DNA of 64,000 nt from Hydractinia symbiolongicarpus (lineage: Eukaryota > Cnidaria > Hydrozoa > Anthoathecata > Hydractiniidae): contig NC_079884.1 in assembly GCF_029227915.1 (NCBI RefSeq), positions 21,326,001 to 21,390,000 of the forward strand, in the 5' to 3' direction. Positions 1 to 13,059 of the stretch are shown here, piece after piece. Numbering within the stretch: position 1 is the stretch's first letter; the number at the start of each line of letters is the position of its first letter. The translations under genes and the position numbers were made by a program. The notes below the pieces were generated by a model, which made no database searches, had not been told where the DNA came from, and saw nothing but the letters and a program-made list of their open reading frames with translations.

Positions 1-312
1 CAAAAGTGCGACAAATTGGGGTACACATTGCGATGGAATTACAAATTTTGACAAAATTGGATCACAAAGTGCGATGGGGTTACAAAGTGATATACTACAA
101 TTATATAATAGCCAGCAAAAAAATTAAATTGAGTTTGAAGACATTTCAAGAGACCAGAGTTTAGTTAGGTGTCAGTGTTTTTAAAGATAAAAACAAGACT
201 TAAAACAAAAAGATAAAAACAAGATTTAAAACAAAATGATATATTTGCTTGAGCACTGGACGTTGATTAAGTGCTTTTAACAGAAAAATGCATGTCAAAT
301 ATTCATTAGAAA

Positions 313-1065
313 TCAATTCTTCTTAGATGAATTATAGTTTTTGCTTCTTTCAGCACTCCATACGTAAGAAGCAAACTTTCGGCCAATCAGATATATAAAG
401 AAGAAAACAAAATGGCAGAATATACAAAAAATAATAAATTCGCTACTCGACTGATGATTCATAAAAGGGTAAGCATAATATCCGTTCATTTTTGCGCAAT
501 GGTTAATCCAAGATAAATAGCCGGAACCGAGGGTAACAATGTAGATTAAGATTCTCCAAATGGGAGGGTGTTGGTAATTAACGCAAATCGTTAAAATAAA
601 CGCAATTATAATCGGAAGAGTGTGCAAAAACTGGTTGAACCATCCGAAAAGTGGTGAAATTTTTTCCATCGCTTCTGAATGCATCCCATCGTAGTCAACA
701 TAGAGTATACCCCAGTATAAAATACACACGAAAACCGACAATGTAAACGCCCAAAAGGACATCAGCTCGTCACGAACCAATAAAATCACCGAACGTGATT
801 CTTCTTTAGAGCTTTTCGATTCCAGCCAATTTGTTGTCAGTTGTATGAGATCTGCGAAGCATGCAACTCCGGAACTTATCCATACCAAGTATGCTGTTAT
901 ATGTGTTAAATATTTCGTTCGTCCACCGTAGGTTTTGTTTTCTGAAAAAGGATAGCAGCATCTATCGTGATAAATACCAAAACAATACCAAATGAAAAGA
1001 GATGAGTGTAAGATACAGGATGTTTTAGTGACAGAAGGAGCACATTTCCCAGGTTTAGCAAACAT
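313..1065 (-). CDS. AIG1/ADTRP-family multipass membrane protein (putative FAHFA hydrolase)
   Basis: A 250-residue single-exon frame with about six hydrophobic segments (roughly 16-32, 54-75, 102-122, 147-164, 170-186, 210-230). I recognise the Far-17a/AIG1 family: a YGGRTKYLTHI block near residue 46, a central FWAFTLSVFVCILYWGILY helix, then FNQFLHTLP and a late YAYPF. Known members (AIG1, ADTRP) are threonine hydrolases of fatty-acid esters of hydroxy fatty acids. The catalytic Thr and His of the family appear to be T54 (in KYLT) and H148 (in FLHT), both present here. Length is typical of the family (about 230-250). The ATG at 1065 is the first in frame. A pyrimidine-rich AG ending at 1090 (read on minus), 25 nt upstream of the ATG, could be a 5' UTR or trans-splice acceptor. 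Intronless, unlike vertebrate orthologues. No clear AATAAA was seen downstream. Family call is strong; AIG1 versus ADTRP is not resolved. Confidence 0.82.
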   Translation of the reverse strand: MFAKPGKCAPSVTKTSCILHSSLFIWYCFGIYHDRCCYPFSENKTYGGRTKYLTHITAYLVWISSGVACFADLIQLTTNWLESKSSKEESRSVILLVRDELMSFWAFTLSVFVCILYWGILYVDYDGMHSEAMEKISPLFGWFNQFLHTLPIIIAFILTICVNYQHPPIWRILIYIVTLGSGYLSWINHCAKMNGYYAYPFMNHQSSSEFIIFCIFCHFVFFFIYLIGRKFASYVWSAERSKNYNSSKKN

Positions 1066-1089
1066 TCTCTAAGTTGTTGATTCTCTGGA

Positions 1090-3200
1090 CTAAAACGAAC
1101 AATAATAAAGGTCGGCTAAAAAACTGTGAAACAACTATATTACTAAACTTATCACTTTAAAACATATTTTATTTGACTGGGTTTTCTGCTATAGCGCAAA
1201 AAGCTCACGTGGCCATTCTTTGATGGAATTAAAGATTTTGTCCAAGTGAGCACGCGCTAACAAAAAACTCACGGGCATTTTGTGCTATACTGGAAAATAC
1301 AGCTAAATAGAGACGGGCCTTTAAAAGGGGCTACAACACCGACTGTTAATTTTAAACTTTAGTGACTTGCACGAAAGTCGAAATAATTGGCGGGAGAAAG
1401 GTTTATAAACACCAATGTCAAAAACAACATCTTGAATTTACTGAAAGATCATATGAGACATGCAAAAATACTGAAAACGATAGAAAAAAGTCTTCACATA
1501 TATTTGATATCCTCAATTCATCACATATAAGCATTCACCTTGCTTTCTGATAAAAGAATACCACCAGATATTAACCAAACACAGCCCTTTTCGTTGTCTT
1601 TATTTCCTCCTCAAAACAGAACTTCAATTTTTCTGTTATGTGAAATAATCTGCAGAGCAAAATTTATTTTATCGCCAAAGACAAAATAATGAAATATAAT
1701 GCTTTTACAACAAAAATAACAGAGCTATGCAAAAAAAATGTTATCATTATTGATGTTTTTTTATTCCAATAATACTGTAAGACCGGGCTCATAATGCCAT
1801 ATCTATGAATTATCAAAGAGACAGCTTACTGTAAAAACATTCTATGAAAAGCATTTAAAAAGATAGAAAAAGGGATTTAAAATAAAGATGCCTTTATTAT
1901 CAAATATGGAGTCCCATCAAATGCAATTTCGACTTGCATCAAAAATGAAGAAACGTAAAGCTTTGGCAGAAAAATCGAAAAAATTAAAGAGAGCAATTCG
2001 AAGAGTGGTACGAACTTGGGTCTAGCGTCCCTTGATAAAAAAAGAAACAATAAAAGCTATTTCCAGCGCAAAACATTCGAAATATTTGTTAGGTAACAAA
2101 CTGTTACACACATGGTTAGCATCCTCAAGGTTTCCCCTATAAGTAGAGCTATAGTCTTCCTCATGATTCGCCTACCTGTGGGAAATGTTTTATATCGTGG
2201 GTAACGCGTATTGTTTATTAAAAAAACTTGCAGAGAAAATGTTGTATTGCTCAGAAAAAACAGCTGAGTCATTTTTTGCTTTGCCCTTATGTTATGCATA
2301 TTATCTTTAAGGCTGGTAAGTAAGTAAGTAAAATTCATTTCAGGGTATATTACAATGGCTCTTCAACCCGTTAATTGTTGTGAAACTGTTCTATTGTTGC
2401 AAAGGTAGAAAACATCGCATCTCTACAATATTTGTAGTGCAACATCTCTTGTTTTGTTTTTATTGTGCAAAATCTGTTTCCAAAAAATGGTGTACCGGTG
2501 ACTGTTGTGCAATTATTACGCAACTCTTGTGTAAGAAAATTTAGGTTAATGGAAACTAAACTAAACCGAAATAGGCGAAATCCACTGTAGAAAAAGATTT
2601 ATCATGCTTTCGCGTAAGAAAAACCTGGTTTTAACTTATGATGCTACTAAATGATAGAAACTGTATGTATTTCTTTATGCAAGCTAAAATATTTAATTGT
2701 TTAAAAACATTATTATTTCTTCTATTATCAACCTTTGTAAAGAATTGGGTTGATGTGTTTTAAGGGTTATTTATAGTGGAATTGTTAATTATTTTGCTTA
2801 AATATCAGAAGCCTTGTTTTAAAAATGCTGTGTAAGAACTATGTTTAGTACTAGTGTGAGTAGTACCTTAGTACCTGTGTCTCCTTTCAACTTGTGCAGA
2901 GGAGCTTAATTTTACTGCATGAACACACGTGCCATGTTTGCGAACTGTGAGTTTTATTTCAGTGAACGCTTATATTTAAGACCAGGGAGAGCTAACGGAG
3001 ACTACCCTTTTTTTTTTTGGTGTTAGCAGCTCACTTTTACAAAAACATCTAATTTAAGAAGAAAAGAATGTTATTTTATATTTCTGTTTAGTTATTTTAA
3101 TTTTAATTATAAGAAGATATAAAAAGAAAAATATAGCCACGTTAGCTGTGAAAATAAGTTCTGTCCTCTCATAAATGTTATTTTTGTTTTTATAATACGC
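1090..3200. other. AT-rich intergenic stretch, no gene seen
   Basis: Upstream flank of the AIG1-like gene. Only short open frames (under 95 codons) with no recognisable domain. A short TAAG run lies near 2312-2330, like the one at 31140. No RNA gene or clear element was recognised. Confidence 0.4.
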
Positions 3201-3207
3201 ATAAACT

Positions 3208-3428
3208 AGGGGTTCACACTAGAATAAAGCATGCTTAGTATAAAAAAGCAAAAATTAAGAGTGCCTCGAAGCACTCTTTATTTTTGATTTATTTAAAGCA
3301 TGTTTAAAGAAAGTAAACATAATTTGAAAGACATTTTAATAAAGCAAAAATTCGTTCACATTATTAAACACGCTTTAAATCATGCTTTAAATTTATAGCA
3401 TGCTTTTAAAATTCTAGTGTGAACCCCT
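3208..3428. mobile_element. MITE-like element with 17-bp terminal inverted repeats
   Basis: The left end at 3208-3224 reads AGGGGTTCACACTAGAA and the right end at 3412-3428 is its exact reverse complement. Subterminal GCATGCTT motifs repeat inward on both sides, and the centre carries a hairpin (GAGTGC and GCACTC around 3261-3280). There is no coding capacity, so this is a non-autonomous element of 221 bp. I could not define a convincing target-site duplication, so the superfamily is open (hAT-like is only a guess). Confidence 0.7.
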
Positions 3429-4270
3429 CCCCTTGAGTTGTTTCAAAGTGGGAGGTTAAGATTTAGCTAACCATGTATATTCAAAATATATCTTCAAAAA
3501 GTTTAACTGAGCTTACAGAATACGCACATCGTGATGGAACAATTTTCGAATAACCGCTTCCTATATTTACACTTAAAAAACAATAAGGACAAGGACACTA
3601 AATTACATAAAATACTAAAAACTCTTTTTTGGTGACAACAAAAAAGTTTAAAACTTACGATTTCTCTTTCGCCTTCTCTCAAATACTACAACGCGGACTT
3701 TGAACTGTATTTAATATTTATGTTTTTAATTTAAGCCTGGTTTCCATTACATTAAGTTAGTGTGTCTTGAAAACACGTAATAACTTTCGAGATTACTGCT
3801 TATTGTGCATAAGAAGTTAATAATAACAATTGAAGTATTTTCCGATATTGATTCTGAAAGTTGAAGGAAAATGAAACATTTTGACTTAATAGTTTGGTCA
3901 ACTCGTGCTTTCATGTAATTATTCTTATGCCATTCTTTGCGATGAATGTGTATCTTTAATGATTCAGCCTTAATAGATCACACATGTGGTCATGCGATCG
4001 GCACGTGCAGATAGATTCTAAACAAACAAAATGCATGAGCATTTGTTTAAAATATTTTGTGTATAATTCATGTATTTGTTATTTGTTGTTGCGGATAGCG
4101 GAAATTGTCAAGCCACCAGGCCGGTTGTTTCGAACCATTAACCGGAGTCCCGAAATCAAAAACGGGCTTCTTTGTTTCGCATTTTAACTAGATAAAACCT
4201 CATATAATGTAAATTCGATAAACCAATGTTGATTTAAGATCTGTTTTAGGTCAGGCTGACCTAATACTTT
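3429..4270. other. Intergenic, no gene seen
   Basis: AT-rich sequence with only small frames lacking recognisable domains. Confidence 0.35.
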
Positions 4271-4274
4271 ATAG

Positions 4275-4497
4275 AGCACAAACCCTGTCAAGGTATGGTA
4301 TGTTCTTTCGTTAGAGTTTGATCGTGACACTAAACTTCACAACACACGAACCCTGTCAAGGTTGTTTCTTAGAATAAGTATAGTGTGTTCTTTCGCCAGG
4401 GTTTGATCGTGAGAATAGACACTAAATTATGTCAAGGTTGTTTCTTGGAATAAGTATATAGTGTGTTCTTTCGCTAGGGTTTGATCGTGAGACTATT
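4275..4497. repeat. Three diverged tandem copies of a 68-76-bp unit
   Basis: The words CTGTCAAGG, GTTCTTTCG and TTTGATCGTGA recur in order at 4285, 4353 and about 4429 (the third copy starts ATGTCAAGG). Spacing is 68 then 76 bp. The repeat is followed by short GTATTGATAGGAG repeats up to about 4540. No coding sense was seen. Confidence 0.6.
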
Positions 4498-4544
4498 GAT
4501 AGGAGTATTGATAGGAGATATTGATCGTAAGTATTGATAGGAGT

Positions 4545-5720
4545 CTTACGTTTTGGGGCGTAAGATTCTTTCTGCTTTTAACTTGCCTTGCGAAAGTTTA
4601 AAGGGGGGCTTCCACTCAACGATCGATACGACCGCATTCGTGGAAACCCGACTTAAGTGAACAGGGTGCTGCCGACATGATAATGTGATGGTAATTACAA
4701 ATCGTGTGGACAATGAAATTTTTGCATCAATTTCTTCAACTAGGATAGTAAAACCTAGAAAGCATTAACTGAGCTTCTAATTTGAATTTTCGTCTCCTTG
4801 GTTAGAATACATATTTTGAAATAGCATGTATTCTTACTTCTCATCACTGGATTCATTGCCATTTTACCATTCTGATTGGTTGGTTACAAAAATAATGATG
4901 GGATTTATAAGCACAGAACCCCGTGTAATTTTTGCTTTACTAATTCGAATTTTGGAAATGGACGTTAGACGAAACGAATATATGTGCACCACGAAAAAAT
5001 ACCAAAATTAATTTTTATGAGAAAATATTCCACAAAGTAAAAAAGTGCCTGGTGACTGTATATTTGCTATGACTGGAAAAGGGCTGAAGTTGCGGGACAA
5101 TTTTTTAAAACGTTATACATTTAAAACGCTTTATCAAGCTGTAAGCGGTTTGCGGAATTTACTTCACACGATAGCTATATACTAAAAGCCCCATATGGAT
5201 GTGTAACAGGATTTACCTGCACTTAAGCGTCCAACCTGACGTTCATTATCACCCAGCTAATATTTCATTTAAGTATTCTTCAAAAAATGGACAAAGATAA
5301 ATGCGAAATTAGATCATTTAAAATTAGAATTTTAGATTTCAGCAAAATGCCACGTGACATACATCATCACTTTTTGTAACTTGCAACCCAACACAAGCGA
5401 AGTTATGATGGTAGGGAGATACCCCCAGGGTTTGTTGCCTATGTCAAAACCGCTATCGCTTGCTTGCAGGCAAAAAACCCTGGGGACGAGGTTGGGCAAT
5501 ACCCCTTTCTGTGGGACTCCACTCGTCCTATTATGCCTCTTCCTAAATAGACTTAAAAATCGTGAAGAAATATAAAAATGCTTTGTTGGCTAACCAACAT
5601 TAAATTGCCATAAATACACATTCACAAGTTACGTTTTACGAGTTTCGTTCCTCTTCCACTACTAACAGTCCCCATATCATTGAATTAAGGATGATGCTAA
5701 TTATAAAGCAAACGTATTTA
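4545..5720. other. Intergenic with a small inverted repeat at 5416-5497
   Basis: No gene recognised. At about 5416-5497 the words CCCCAGGGTTT and AAACCCTGGGG face each other across about 60 bp, followed by GACGAGGTTG. The same CCCTGG-GACGAGGTTG end occurs in the fold-back element near 30.2 kb, so this may be a short, decayed relative. Confidence 0.4.
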
Positions 5721-5724
5721 ATTT

Positions 5725-6770
5725 TTCATATTTTATTTATTTTATTATTTATAGTGGAGTTACAATAATGTAGCATCTAAGCGATCTGAGCTGATAAAAA
5801 TCGACTAGTAACATAAAATACACATACAGAAAAACAAGATGTAGATATAAAATAAAAATGAATATTTTGGATTAGATATAGCCCAACCGAGACGACACGG
5901 ACAAGAAAAATGTTCACCTTCTTTTAGACGATAAATGAAAGTATTGAGAGTGGTACAATTCTTCATACAATTGAGGACCTCTGTAAGAAACTCTTTCAAG
6001 ACCATCGTTTATCGTCTTAGGCTGTTTACAATGGAACGCTTGAGGTCTACGAAAAGAATATGGTATGGATCTGATAGCAAATAAATTTAGGATTCATATT
6101 ATTAAAATAAATATATTTTGCACATGAATATTTTTTTCACCTCTTAAATTGCACAGTTCTTCATAAGAAAAGTCTTTATCACATTGTATTATAAACCTCA
6201 TTGCTCTTTCATGAGTATGAGATATTCTATTATGACACTCCGAAGACAGAACCTCCAAATGAGAGGACAATAGTTGAACTGGGGTTTGACAAATGGATTT
6301 ACCAAGCTTTGTAGTTTCCATTTGTTCAAGCAAGAACCCAACCTGACTAAAGCATTCAGCTTTCTACTGGCATTTCTACAAAGCTTGTGTATGTGCTCAA
6401 TTTGTTATCAACGTCAATTCCTAGTACTTTGACTGATGTGACGCTCTTTAGAACAATGGAACCTAAATCGATAGAAGGAGAAAGATTGTTGTGAAATCGT
6501 GGTATCGTAAAATAACACTTTTCTATGTTTAGATAGAGGAAATTTTCTTGAAACCACGCTGTTACAACCTTCATTTCTTCAACCTATTTACGTTCTACAC
6601 AGACGTATGTTGACAACTGAAATCAAAACAGCAAAGTAAACATGCTTAGCTTTCTGAACTTTCTCCAAACTAATTTCGTTTTTATGTAATGTTGCGCTAC
6701 CATGGCTAATTGTAAAACAAGTATTGAAATTCTTATGTGCGGTCTTAAACATAGTAGAACAATACTGCAT
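5725..6770 (-). pseudogene. Decayed non-LTR retrotransposon (LINE), 3' part of reverse transcriptase
   Basis: Broken minus-strand frames in the right order resemble the C-terminal half of a LINE reverse transcriptase. Around 6574-6356: WFQENFLYLNIEKC, then LKSVTSVKVLGIDVDNKL, as in the thumb region. Around 6333-6094: ISHTHERAMRFI and SYEELCNL. Around 6005-5805: a Leu/Asn-rich terminal block with Cys pairs. Stops and frame changes separate them, so the copy is dead. An A-rich tail on the minus strand falls near 5725-5755. Clade (jockey, CR1 or similar) cannot be set by eye. Confidence 0.6.
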
Positions 6771-7356
6771 GGAAAGTTTACAAACAGAAAATAAAATAAA
6801 AAAGAGCTTTATACTACAAAAAATAAGTTGAAGAAGACTGAAATAAGGAATTCCTTTTTTGCATAACTGAGCTGCAATAACGCGAATATGATCAACAGCA
6901 TGTGAAAGTGGGAGCAGCTACCAAAAAGATTGACGACCTTAAACATCCTTATCTTAATATCAGCTGGCAGACGAGAAGCTTTGTGTAACCACTCATCTTC
7001 ATATTTATTGCTATACAACTAACTTGAACCTCCAAGGGTGGAAAGTTAACAAATGTTCGAGTTATATGAAGTGCCTGTTAAGTCAAATTTGGCCTAAAAT
7101 GAGATTAAAGTTCGAGTTAAAGCGATTTTTTGCAAGGGGTTGGGTAACAGTTACCGAAAAAGATGCAATCTTGACCATGAAAAAGGCATGCAAGTTCCTT
7201 GTTAATTGAATTTTCCTTGACAGATCTGATATTTATCTAGTCTTTTCTGAATATAAAGTGCAAAAAATGGTCGAGTAAACGAATGTGTTTGACTTATCCG
7301 AGGTTCGAGTTAACTAGAATTATTTTTCTTGGGGAAACCGTCACTTACTTTCAAGT

Positions 7357-7403
7357 AAATTAACTGAGACAAGGTTAAAATTTAACCTCGTCTCAGTTAA
7401 TTT
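7357..7403. repeat. 47-bp near-perfect palindrome
   Basis: Two 23-bp arms (left 7357-7379, right 7381-7403) around one central A. The arms match at all but one position. Arm core is TTAACTGAGAC and its complement. With a one-base loop it is a DNA palindrome rather than a normal RNA hairpin. Confidence 0.8.
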
Positions 7404-9629
7404 AGCTACCTCCAAATTATAGGTACAATGCCATAGCTTTAGTGAATTCAATAACACTGTTAATGTCAATGTTCGGAATACGTAATGTTTAAACTGAACA
7501 TTACCTGGGATTTTATAGCCTGACATTTTTAAATATTGTATTGCATTATTCTGCACTACGGTCATTATCCATGATATCCAACTTCATACATAATACCCAT
7601 AATACATAATACATAATTTCCAATTCATTCATACCCTACGAAACTTGTATGTATAACTGTTTTTGTAGGTCACCCTACAGTACTCCATTACTCAAACCTA
7701 AATGAAGTTCTCGAGATGTTATGGGCAGGAACACTAGAAAAACATGTTTTTGAACTCTCTACTGTATCACACCTGATAAATTTAGTTGTAATTTCCTAGA
7801 TGCAAGAAGTCAATGCTAACTTTGGTCACAAACTAATAGTTATCTCTTTTCAGGTATGTAAAAACGGGATTAGAAGACACAGATCTACTTCCTTCTCGAA
7901 AGGCTATTTGCAAGAGAAAAAAATATACACGGTAGCGTTAATATACAGAATATAAGCACGTGACCAAATATAACCAATCACAATACTATATACAAAAAAT
8001 AGAAACATGCGCAATGCGCAATACGAAATCCTAACTTCTGCGGGGTAGTTTCATTGCGACAAGTTTATCGTTTTTACGTTTATTGAATTTCACAGATTCA
8101 CAATTTAAGAATTGTAACAGCAAAGCTATTGGAATTTCATCTTTTTTTTTCGATATTATATCAGTTTAACATGGTGTAAAAATAATCAATATGGTTTCTC
8201 AAAAAACGTTTTTTGGGGCCACTATTTTTAAAACATACAAAGGCACAAACCACAAGAAGAGCTCATTTTTAGCATTTCAAGGTTTACCTTGGGATACACA
8301 TGGCACGATACGAAACATCATCCAACTATCCCTCTGTTCAATTAGCTTTGCTGTTTAGGGCTTTCTGCTTCTGTGAATGAAGAAAAGCAACCTAAGGATG
8401 CTATTTTTATGATGGTTTTTGCAAACTCAGTAAGAATTCGCTAAATATTTCCGATACGATATAAATCAATATTAAAAAGCCGAAGTGCAACCACACAGAA
8501 ATGACAATGTTGTATACACATCTCAGTTGAAGTATGATTATACCGAATGTAATCACTTAACCTTTCTATTTGTTTGTAAGCTGGAGATCATGCGTTTTAA
8601 TTCCCAGTGTTAAGAAGGGATACATCGTTTTAAATCACTTGGTATAAGCCACACCAGATCTTACGTGGTGTTTAAATAGGCTCAGGTAGACTTGGACTTC
8701 AAAGTGTATGATCTGGGGAAACCTCTATAACATTTTCCAATGTTTTTGAAAGACGACTTAATGACAAGAACGGAAGATAAACTTCAGAAAAAAGCAAAAA
8801 CAGTTATGGCAACTTTAAAGCAGCAAGTAAGAAAGTTGGTTCATTGAAAAGATTGTTAACATTATATTCCACACTTCCGCGACGTTGCTACGTTGCTGTA
8901 ACAGGGCATCACAAACATCCCAATACTTCACTTCACACAAGCACACAAACAACACAGATATGTCACACTAACAAAGAATATTAATAACACACGAATATAA
9001 GAAATATGTTATATCCAAGAGAAAGAAGGTAAGAAACGTGGCATACAATAAACAAAGGTGAAGCGACTACATATAAAGCATATTGCAAAAAACGCAAGGA
9101 AAGTGAACAAAGTTTTCCTTCGTAGAGTTTGTGGCCTACTAACCCGACTCTATAGTTTGAGACCGGACAGTATTATATTACAATGTTTTCCTCATAATGG
9201 GTTAAACAGACACCGCCGTTGTGCCGTGAAATTATTAATAAAACAGGGGTTCGATTAATTATAAAATAACTTTGACAATAAAGACTCAGAGTTAAAAGTG
9301 ATGAAATAGCTATAATACAAATTGTTCTAATTTGTTTCTAATGGTTAAATGATCACAGAATTGAAAGACGATTTGACATTCATGCTTGACAAAGATAGAG
9401 GCTTGAATCAAACCTAATATTACTACGCCTTCCTTATTTAACACTCTTCAAGACAGCTTCTTAGTAATCTGTCCAATTTATGAGCTGAGTACACAATATT
9501 CTCCTTAAAAACAATTTTAAAGCAATCTATGACTTTAATTTTGTGAGTTAAAATAAATTCTAATTTTTCTTTCTTTTAACATTCAAATTTAGTGATACCT
9601 TTTTTCGGGTCGCATGTCTTTTTATTTTT

Positions 9630-9675
9630 ATTTACATTATATGTTTAATTTCCAGTTAGAACATATAATGTAAAT
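9630..9675. repeat. Perfect 16-bp inverted repeat with 14-bp loop
   Basis: ATTTACATTATATGTT at 9630-9645 is exactly complemented at 9660-9675. It could fold as a hairpin. No gene or poly-T run beside it suggests a function. Confidence 0.8.
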
Positions 9676-10130
9676 TCAGTTAGCAAAATATTTTGCGACT
9701 TACACTAGCTACATTTGCTGCATAATTATTGCACGATAATACAAAAAAACACTTTATTAAAAATCAAGCTTGATATTCGACCGACTTTTTAAAATTGCTT
9801 AGTTTGTAAAAAACACTTTACCTCAGACTGTGATTCCACAGTAAAAGAGTTTAGTTCAGTTCACTTGTAGTGCTAATCTGATGTAAAACGCTGAGTATCC
9901 TAGCTTCGGCTTTATTTTATCTCACTGTTAGTGCAACATAGAGTCTGCCCAATTTCATTTATTTTTGTCTAGCGACCAAGTATATTCTTTGCCCATTTTA
10001 CCAAGATTGAAAAGTAAAAACACTATTTATTTTCAAATTTACAGCCATTTTAAGAGCCCAAACCAGCCACTTACATCATGGAGGTATACCTACATACTAA
10101 CATCCAGTAGCTTATTTATCCCAGAAGCCA

Positions 10131-10634
<504 letters not shown>

Positions 10635-10639
10635 ACAAA

Positions 10640-12540
10640 AGCTTCCAGTACGATTATCTGTTTGCTGATATGCACCTATATATGCAGGAAAAACACGTCT
10701 GTACGCTACTCCTATAAATTTTCAACAAACATGCACCTGCGATGATGGAAATAATGAAATTTAGAAAAATACCTGTGAAATGGCAAACGCCATGTGTTCT
10801 TAGACGTGCATGAAGTAACAATAAAAAATTGACGCGCGTTGTAGAGAAGTGTTTAGTGAATGGTGCATGTCGCGATAATAAGTAAATTTGACCAAAATTG
10901 GTTTCAGGATAACAACTCATGCCTTCGGGTCTGCAGGCTGCTGCCAGCTAATATGGCTTATTCTAATAAACTTAGAATATTATTTTTATTTTCTGGTGCT
11001 GACTAAAATTCTTTAAATTCACTTAACATATATAATTTAATTTACTTTTACACTTCCTTAACCAAATAAAGAATTTTCAAAATACGCAACTAGCATTTTC
11101 CAGTTGGTTTGATTATAATGTTAATTAAAGCTATTTGTCCTACTACGGGAATCGCAGATGGGGAGGGAGGAAACCCTCCTACTGTATCCCAACTGGTAGG
11201 AGTGTCCTGTTATGCAATGGATATGAATAATAGTGAGGTCAAGATGCAAGCCGATACCATTTCTAAGTATATAAAATATCGTCAATTTGCTCCAGCTTTG
11301 TGACAAGGTATCTTTCAAGATAAAATTAAAATCAAGAACCAAGATAACTGTTTAAATCACAATTCTCGTTTAACAGAAGAAGTATACTTTTGAATTGAAA
11401 AAATATGTATATTGTTTGTTTTTAAATTTCCTTTGATAAAGCACTTCCACGACTACTCAATCTTGCATAATTATCATCCATAGTTTTCACGTAGGGAGAA
11501 TTACTTATCAAATTACTATTTGTTACAACAATCGGATACATAAAGGGAAAAGATTTTGTCAATGAAATATACAATTAGTTCTCGTTACTGCGGTTGGTTG
11601 GACATTGTGAAATAGACATAACATTTACATGAATGCTATTGTTGTATCGAGTCGGCGTTGTAAAGAATTCTGCCACTAATTACAAAGACATTATAATTGT
11701 ACATATATAGAAACATGTGCTTTGTGCTTCAATGTTGTTCACTTTTTGAACACTTAAGTTTAGCCAGCGACGTGTTTGGAAATCCTTTTTTCATCATCTG
11801 TTATTTAGACAATGAGCCAAATTAAAGTAAAAATATTTATTTAGGTAATGTAACGGTAGTGTTAGTTGCCTAGCTAGCTGTACATATGCTACTCTAAGGT
11901 CCTAAAAAACGCCCCCGCTTTTTTTTTTGGGAAAATATTTCGGAAACTACAAAACAGGTCTTTAGTGACTAATTATAGTTGAGCTTCCCACAGGCACATT
12001 TCGTGAAAATTAAAAGACGTTTTTTTATACAAAATTAGTCTAAAGAGACGTTAGACAGGCTGAGAAAATAGAGGTAAAAAACGAAATAAAAAGGTTGCTT
12101 TTCATGAAATAGATTTAAAAAACATCTAAATAAGTGAACATTATTAATCACTCATATTGAAAGAAAAATCCTATGGCAACGTGCTATTTCATTTTAGGGA
12201 GAAAAGGCAAATGTCGTTTATATAGCTGTACCAAAGCTCTCGAAACCTCGCAAAGGCCTTGTAAATCAAACATTTTTTGAAAATATTGCAAAATCAATTA
12301 AAAAAATTTAGGCTCAGGTTTCTTCTGGAAAAAGAAAAAGAAAACCATGTGATCTGATAAGATTACAATCCAGGATGCAAATTCTCTATTAGCTTGTAAT
12401 TGGTTTGTTTCTCACCTCAATAACTGTAAAATAATATTATACTAGTCGATATAACCTGTGGAAAAATCCACTTAGGTAGAGGAACAATGAAAAAGAGAAC
12501 CATCATTTGAAATTTGATGACATCTGCAATGACCTGTTAA
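10640..12540. other. Intergenic, no gene seen
   Basis: AT-rich, small frames only. Nothing recognisable as exon, RNA gene or transposon end. Confidence 0.35.
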
Positions 12541-12559
12541 TACAAAAAATATTTTCTTG

Positions 12560-13050
12560 GAAATTAATTTATCCGTTTCCACTATTGTGTAGTGCTTGAA
12601 GCTCTGATCAAAATAATGTATAGAATCGTGTGCTTTTAATGAACGGTTGAGGAGATGTAAAGGTTTAAAAATTGCTAAAACTGACGTCAGCAAGGCCCTG
12701 CGAAAATACGAAAATTCTTTTATTTAAATTTGTTTACCCGTTGCCTTATCGTATAGATCTTGAAACGCTGATCAAGAAAATGTATAGGATCATGTATCTT
12801 TGACAAATTGAAGACGTCATCAACCCGTCCATTCCAAAGGTTTGGGAAAATTACCCAAGTTGGTCCTAGGTGGTCCCTAGTTACCTACGCGGTAAAAGAT
12901 CATGGACGTCACCACCTCTTTTCCAAGTTATTTGGCCTCAAAGTTTCAGGTGCACTGTAATGGTTTCATTAATTTAATATAGGATATTGACGTTAAAGTA
13001 GTGTTACTGACGTCGCGCTGTAACGTCAGAGAATTTAACAAATTAGACAT
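12560..13050 (+). repeat. Dispersed repeat, internally duplicated; relative on minus strand at 44.1-44.33 kb
   Basis: Two diverged direct copies (about 12570-12660 and 12735-12830) share CTGATCAA..AATGTATAG and a following gac/gtc segment. The stretch after the second (TCAACCCGT, GGTTTGGGAAA, TTGGTCC-AGGT-GTCCCTAGT) matches the reverse complement of 44.15-44.33 kb in the same order. Non-coding, origin unknown. Confidence 0.6.
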
Positions 13051-13059
13051 GCATTTTTC

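Larger units (their letters stand above)
6780..10120. other. Intergenic, no gene seen; two palindromes
   Basis: Small frames only. Contains palindromes at 7357-7403 and 9630-9675 (listed separately). No tRNA, rRNA or coding exon recognised. Confidence 0.35.
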
